From Humulus lupulus (lineage: Eukaryota > Streptophyta > Magnoliopsida > Rosales > Cannabaceae), in assembly GCF_963169125.1 (NCBI RefSeq), contig NC_084793.1, positions 92,771,071 through 92,835,070 of the forward strand: 64,000 nt of DNA, written 5' to 3'. A model generated the notes under the pieces. That model did no database searches. It saw only the letters and a list, made by a program, of their open reading frames with translations, and was not told the origin of the DNA. This document shows positions 59,822 to 64,000 of this stretch, piece after piece. The stretch's first letter is position 1. Each line of letters begins with the position of its first letter. Made by a program: the position numbers and the translations under genes.

Positions 59822-60907
59822 ATGCCTCGACAATCATCTAGACTCTGCGGCAGTAGGGTCGAGGATGACAACCAGGGTCAGGACCCTCCACCTGCCCCAC
59901 AGAATTGGCAAGAGATGTTTGCTGAGATGGAAGCGAGACTGCAGCAAACAGAGGAAGAGTTGTGACAGTTGAGGCAGCAAGCCTCACCTCAGGTCACTGG
60001 GTAGCCAGTTCAGCAGGTTGCGGCGCCAGTGCCTGTTTAGTCTGCTATGGAGAATAACTGGGAACCTTTGTATGAGAGGTTCAGGAAACATCATCCTCCC
60101 ACCTTCGAGGGTGGACCAGACCCACTGCGAGTAGAGCAGTGGATGAATATGATTTCCTCGATTCTGGATTTTATGAGGGTTCAGGGAAATGAGAGGGTAG
60201 CTTGTGCTAGCTACATATTTAGAGAGGATGCCCGCATCTGGTGGGATGTGGTAGTTCAAAGAAGGGACGTAACAGTTATGACTTAGGAAGAGTTCAGAAA
60301 CTTATTTAATGAGAAGTACTATAGTGCGGCAGTTCGAGCTGCGAAGGTTGATGAGTTCGTCAACCTGACTCAGAACCGATTGACAGTGACTGAGTATGCT
60401 AGGAGATTTTATAGTTTGGCGAAGTTTGCGCCAGATCTAGTGCCGACTGATGCGGCAAGGAGAGACAGGTTTGTATGGGGGTTGAATGTTATGATCGCCC
60501 GCGATGTGAATATTACATTGGATCCAGAGACTACTACTTATGCCCAGGTAGTGGACAAGGCCCTTACAGCTGATAGGGCCGAAGATCAGATCTGGAAGGA
60601 AAGCGTCATTAGGCGCGATGCCAGGAGGACAGTGCTTCCTTTTGTTGGATCCAATCGGGGTGGTGGTTCTAGTGAGCAGAAGAAGAAGGCCCCGGATTCC
60701 TTTGTTCCTCCCAGTTCAGATAAGAGGGCACGGGGTGCTTCTACTGGCCGTCAGAGTGGAAGTGACAACTGGAGGAGTTTCCCAGTGTGTCTGCGGTGCA
60801 GACGTCGACATCAGGTTGAGTGCAGGGTCAGGGCCTACTTTGTTTGTGGGAGTGCCAGTCATCTAAAGAGGGATTGCCCTCAAGTCAAGAAAGAGGAGCA
60901 GAAGTAG
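59822..60907 (+). pseudogene. gag with zinc knuckle, stops but no frameshift
   Basis: ATG at 59822 (MPRQSS) opens one frame that reaches 60907. Helical EMEARLQQTEEEL region, then RFRKHHPPTFEGGPDPL, EQWMNMISSILDF, EEFRNLFNEKYYSA, RRFYSLAKFAPDLVPTD, a Ser/Lys-rich linker and a Cys-rich end with CLRCRRRHQVECR and knuckle YFVCGSASHLKRDC (CCHC). Stops at 59963 (TGA), 60002, 60038, 60284 and 60905 (all TAG). The frame continues directly into pol. Gag packages element RNA; this copy could not make it. Confidence 0.9.
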
Positions 60908-63337
60908 AGTGACAGTCTTGCTCCTGCCAGGGTATTTACTTTGACTCAGACTGAGGCGGAGGCTAGCCCCTCAGTTGTGATAGGTTAGATCTCTAGTGCT
61001 GGTTCTTTGTATACTGCATTGTTTGATTCAGGGGCTACCCATTCATTTATATCTACTAGAGTGATAGATCAGCTTTGTAGACCTAGTGGTGTGTATGCTA
61101 GGGGATTTCAGACTTTGTTGCCAACAGGAGAACTGGTAGTCTCTAGGAAATGGATTAGAGCATTGCCAGTATAGGTAGATGGTAGGGAACTGTCTGTTGA
61201 TTTGATTGAGCTAGAGATGGATGACTTTGATATGATTCTAGGGATGTATTGGTTATCGAAGTATGGGACAACGATTGACTGCAAGCGCAGGATGGTGACT
61301 TTTGAACCGGAAGGGGAGGTACCCTTTGTGTTTGTGGGAACAGTTAGTGGACTGCGGGTACCAATGATTTCAGCATTAAGGGCTAGAGACCTGATGCAGG
61401 AGGGTTGCATGGGATTCCCAACGAGCGTTGTGGATACCTCTAGGCTGGTGTCGGTTGGACCGGGGGAGACCAAATTGGTGTGTGAGTTTCTGGATTTGTT
61501 TCCAGCAGATTTGCCAGGGTTGCCGCCGCAGCGGGAGATTGACTTTGTTATAGAGTTGGTACCAGGAGCGGAACCAGTATCTAGGACACCTTCTAGAATG
61601 GCTCCAGCAGAATTGAAGGAGTTGAAGATTCAGTTGCAGGAGTTACTTGATTTGGGGTTCATCAGACAGAGTTTCTCACCATGGGGTGCTCTAGTGTTAT
61701 TCGTTAAGAAGAAGGATGGATCCCTTCGAATGTGTATTGATTACAGGGAGCTAAACAAGTTAACCATTAAGAACAAGTATCCACTACCTAGGATCGACGA
61801 TTTGTTTGATCAGTTACAGGGAAGAACAGTGTTTTCCAAGATAGACCTCTGATCAGGTTACCATCAGTTGAGGATTAAGGAGGAGGACATACCAAAGACC
61901 GCTTTCCGAACAAGGTATGGACACTATGAATTCCTGGTTATGTCCTTTGGATTAACCAATGCCCCAGCAGCCTTTATGGACATGATGAATAGGGTTTTCA
62001 GGGATTATCTGGATAAGTTTGTGATTGTGTTCATCGACGACATCCTGGTGTATTCTCAGTCAGAGACAGAGCACGAGCACCATCTGCGGTTGGTTCTACA
62101 GCGGTTGAGGGAGCATAAGTTATATGCTAAGTTCAGTAAGTGTGAGTTCTGGTTACCACAAGTTACATTTCTAGGCCATATTGTCAGTAAGGAGGGGATT
62201 CTGGTTGACCCAAGTAAGATTGAGGCGGTCAGAGATTGGCCTAGACCGAGCAATGTTCCTGAAGTGAGAAGCTTTCTGGGCTTGGCGGGGTACTATCGGC
62301 GGTTCATTGAAGGGTTTTCCAGAATAGCTACGCCATTGATAGAACTGACAAAGAAGAAGACAAGGTATGTCTAGACGGACAGCTGTGAGAACAGTTTCAA
62401 GGAGTTGAAGCGGCGATTGATCACCACGCTAGTGTTAAGCTTGCCGACAGATAATGAAAAGTTTGTGGTTTATTGTGATGCATCCAGACAGGGTTTGGGG
62501 TGCGTGTTGATGCATGTTGGTAAGGTGATAGCCTATGCATCGAGACAGTTAAAGGAGTATGAGCAGAGATATCCCACGCATGATTTGGAGTTGGCAGCGG
62601 TGGTGTTCGCACTTAAGATTTGGAGGCATTATCTTTATGGTGAGAAGTGCGAGATATACACCGATCATAAGAGCCTAAAGTATTTCTTTACTCAGAAGGA
62701 CCTGAATATGCGCCAAAGGCGGTGGCTGGAGTTGGTTAAGGATTACGATTGTGATATCCTTTACCATCCTGGGAAGGCTAATGTGGTAGCTGATGCGTTG
62801 AGTCGGAAAGGCCCAGGACAATTGTTTAGTTCGAGACAGATATTTGATAAGCTAGCCGAGGAGATGACCAGAGCAGGTATAGAATTGGTGATTGGACAGT
62901 TGGCCAACATCACTCTTCAGTCTACACTTCTTGAGAGGATCAAGGAGGCATAGGGGAAGGATTCCCAGTTAAGAGGTCACAGAGAGAATGTCTTAGTCGG
63001 AGCGACTAAGGACTTTTCTATTTCAGAGATGGGGTTACTGAAGTATAAGGGTCAGATCTGTGTTCCGATGGATTCTGATATCTGGTGGGAGATCTTAGAT
63101 GAATCGCATACCACTCCCTATTCTTTGCACCCGGGTACAACAAAGATGTACCAGGATTTGAGAGTTTTGTATTGGTGGTCGGGCATGAAGAGGGATGTGG
63201 TGGATTATGTGGCCAAGTGCTTAACTTGTCAGCAGGTCAAGGCTGAGCATCAGAGGCCAGCGAGGTTGTTGCAGCCTCTGGGGATTCTAGAATGGAAGTG
63301 GGAAGATATCACCATGGACTTTGTAGTTGGTTTGGGA
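60908..63337 (+). pseudogene. pol: protease, RT, RNase H and truncated integrase
   Basis: Same frame as gag. Protease: LFDSGATHSFIS with Asp-Ser-Gly at 61025-61033. [57 protein letters not shown] and active site FIDDILVYS (62030-62056). RNase [26 protein letters not shown] and [10 protein letters not shown]. Integrase: His-His-Cys-Cys zinc region (CLTCQQVK near 63230) and only the first catalytic acid (ITMDFVVGL) before the LTR junction. Stops at 60986, 61172, 61850 (TGA), 62372 and 62951; the others are TAG. No frameshift seen. Any chromodomain would lie in the deleted part. Confidence 0.92.
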
Positions 63338-64000
63338 GAGGTTTGGGTGTCAAAAATGGAGGTTTCTATCTGGGTTCGAAGGGTCGGGCCGCGACATAGT
63401 TCTTGGTGAGCCGCAGCCCTTCGAATTTGAGGTGTGCTGAGGAAGGAGGCAGACCGCGGCATGGCCTGAGTAATGCCACAACCCTTACCTGTTTTTGGGC
63501 ATTTGGAGGTCTCTGGTTGGGCCATGTCGTGGCATGGTTGGCTAATGTCTCGACCATTAAGGGATTTTGGGATTTTGATATTCTAGGCTTGGGAATTTAA
63601 CCTAGGGTGCTCGAGATTGACCCGGAGACTAGAATTGTGATTTAAAGCTAGTTAATGGATTGGAATTTGATGGATGAATATTGTTAATGCGTTGTGATTA
63701 GGGCTTCGGCGAGGCTCGGTTTAGAGGACTGTGCTCAGGACATCGGTGCTCGGAAAGCTCGGGACTCAGGTAAGAAAACTACTCTTTCCCGTAGAGCGTG
63801 AGTTGAAGGGCTCAGCCCTATGTAATTGAGTTGTGGGGCTCGACCCTATATGTGATTAAGTTGCAGGGCTCGGCCCTATGTTATTGAGTTGTAGGGCTCG
63901 ACCCTATATGACTGTGTAGTGGGGTTTGACCCTTTGATTGTGTTTATGTATGCTTAGCTTGTTGATTACCTTTATCATATGTGAATGTGTTGATTGAACG
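63338..64000 (+). repeat. 3' LTR, 5' part deleted, continues past the window
   Basis: Matches the 5' LTR from about 58079 onward (offset about 5259), with the GC-rich block and GGGCTCGACCCTAT units. It lacks about 1035 bp of the LTR start, plus an internal gap of about 28 bp near 63620. It is close to the 5' LTR in sequence; several of the differences are C/T or G/A at CG sites. Confidence 0.88.

Larger units (their letters stand above)
57043..64000 (+). mobile_element. Ty3/gypsy element with gag-pol, 3' part deleted, runs off window
   Basis: LTR (57043-59483), primer site, one long gag-pol frame with ten stops, then a direct jump at about 63337 from the integrase core into the middle of an LTR that matches 58080 onward. 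It is a member of the same group as the elements at 19888 and 37008 but retains pol. The right boundary is outside the window. Confidence 0.9.

Overview
This window is a transposable-element-dense stretch of nuclear DNA from a flowering plant, most likely a eudicot. The evidence is Ty3/gypsy and Ty1/copia elements with plant-type primer sites, a CACTA-like DNA transposon, and a broken piece of a plant-type UPF2 gene with introns. I could not fix the species. I found no intact host gene, rRNA, tRNA or CRISPR array. Nearly every recognisable coding segment is a retrotransposon gag or pol remnant with stop codons.

Layout. (1) 1-9499: a minus-strand Ty3/gypsy element of the Tat (Retand-like) lineage, with 5' LTR, gag, protease, RT, double RNase H and integrase. 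Its RT is split by a 1.1 kb solo LTR (3911-5048) with a perfect 5-bp target duplication; its 3' LTR lies left of the window. (2) 9505-16593: AT-rich DNA with a 2.4 kb array of about 20-bp repeats that flips orientation partway (10490-12860), a second repeat array (13985-14475), and a minus-strand LTR plus 3' leader of the same family as the solo LTR (14929-16593). (3) 16594-46526: decayed minus-strand copia LTRs that hold a multi-level nest. A solo gypsy LTR (19152-36467) holds a CACTA-like element (19508-34719). That element carries three exons of UPF2 and was itself hit by a very young minus-strand gypsy element with gag but no pol (19888-29392). A second gypsy element (37008-45633) sits further along the same copia LTR and has a matching 5-bp target duplication. 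(4) 46527-54887: a plus-strand copia element with a decayed gag and pol; a second copy of its leader follows in direct orientation and then an inverted one, making a large imperfect hairpin (54888-57042). (5) 57043-64000: a plus-strand gypsy element whose gag-pol frame runs about 3.5 kb without a visible frameshift but has ten stop codons. Its integrase core is fused by deletion to the middle of its 3' LTR.

The genes do not form a pathway; they are parts of elements that jumped into each other. The three plus/minus gypsy elements (19888, 37008, 57043) are relatives: they share LTR termini, an initiator-tRNA-Met-like primer site, a conserved LTR block and similar Gag proteins. Two of them lack a usable pol while keeping gag, which suggests mobilisation in trans by a gag-pol relative like the third.
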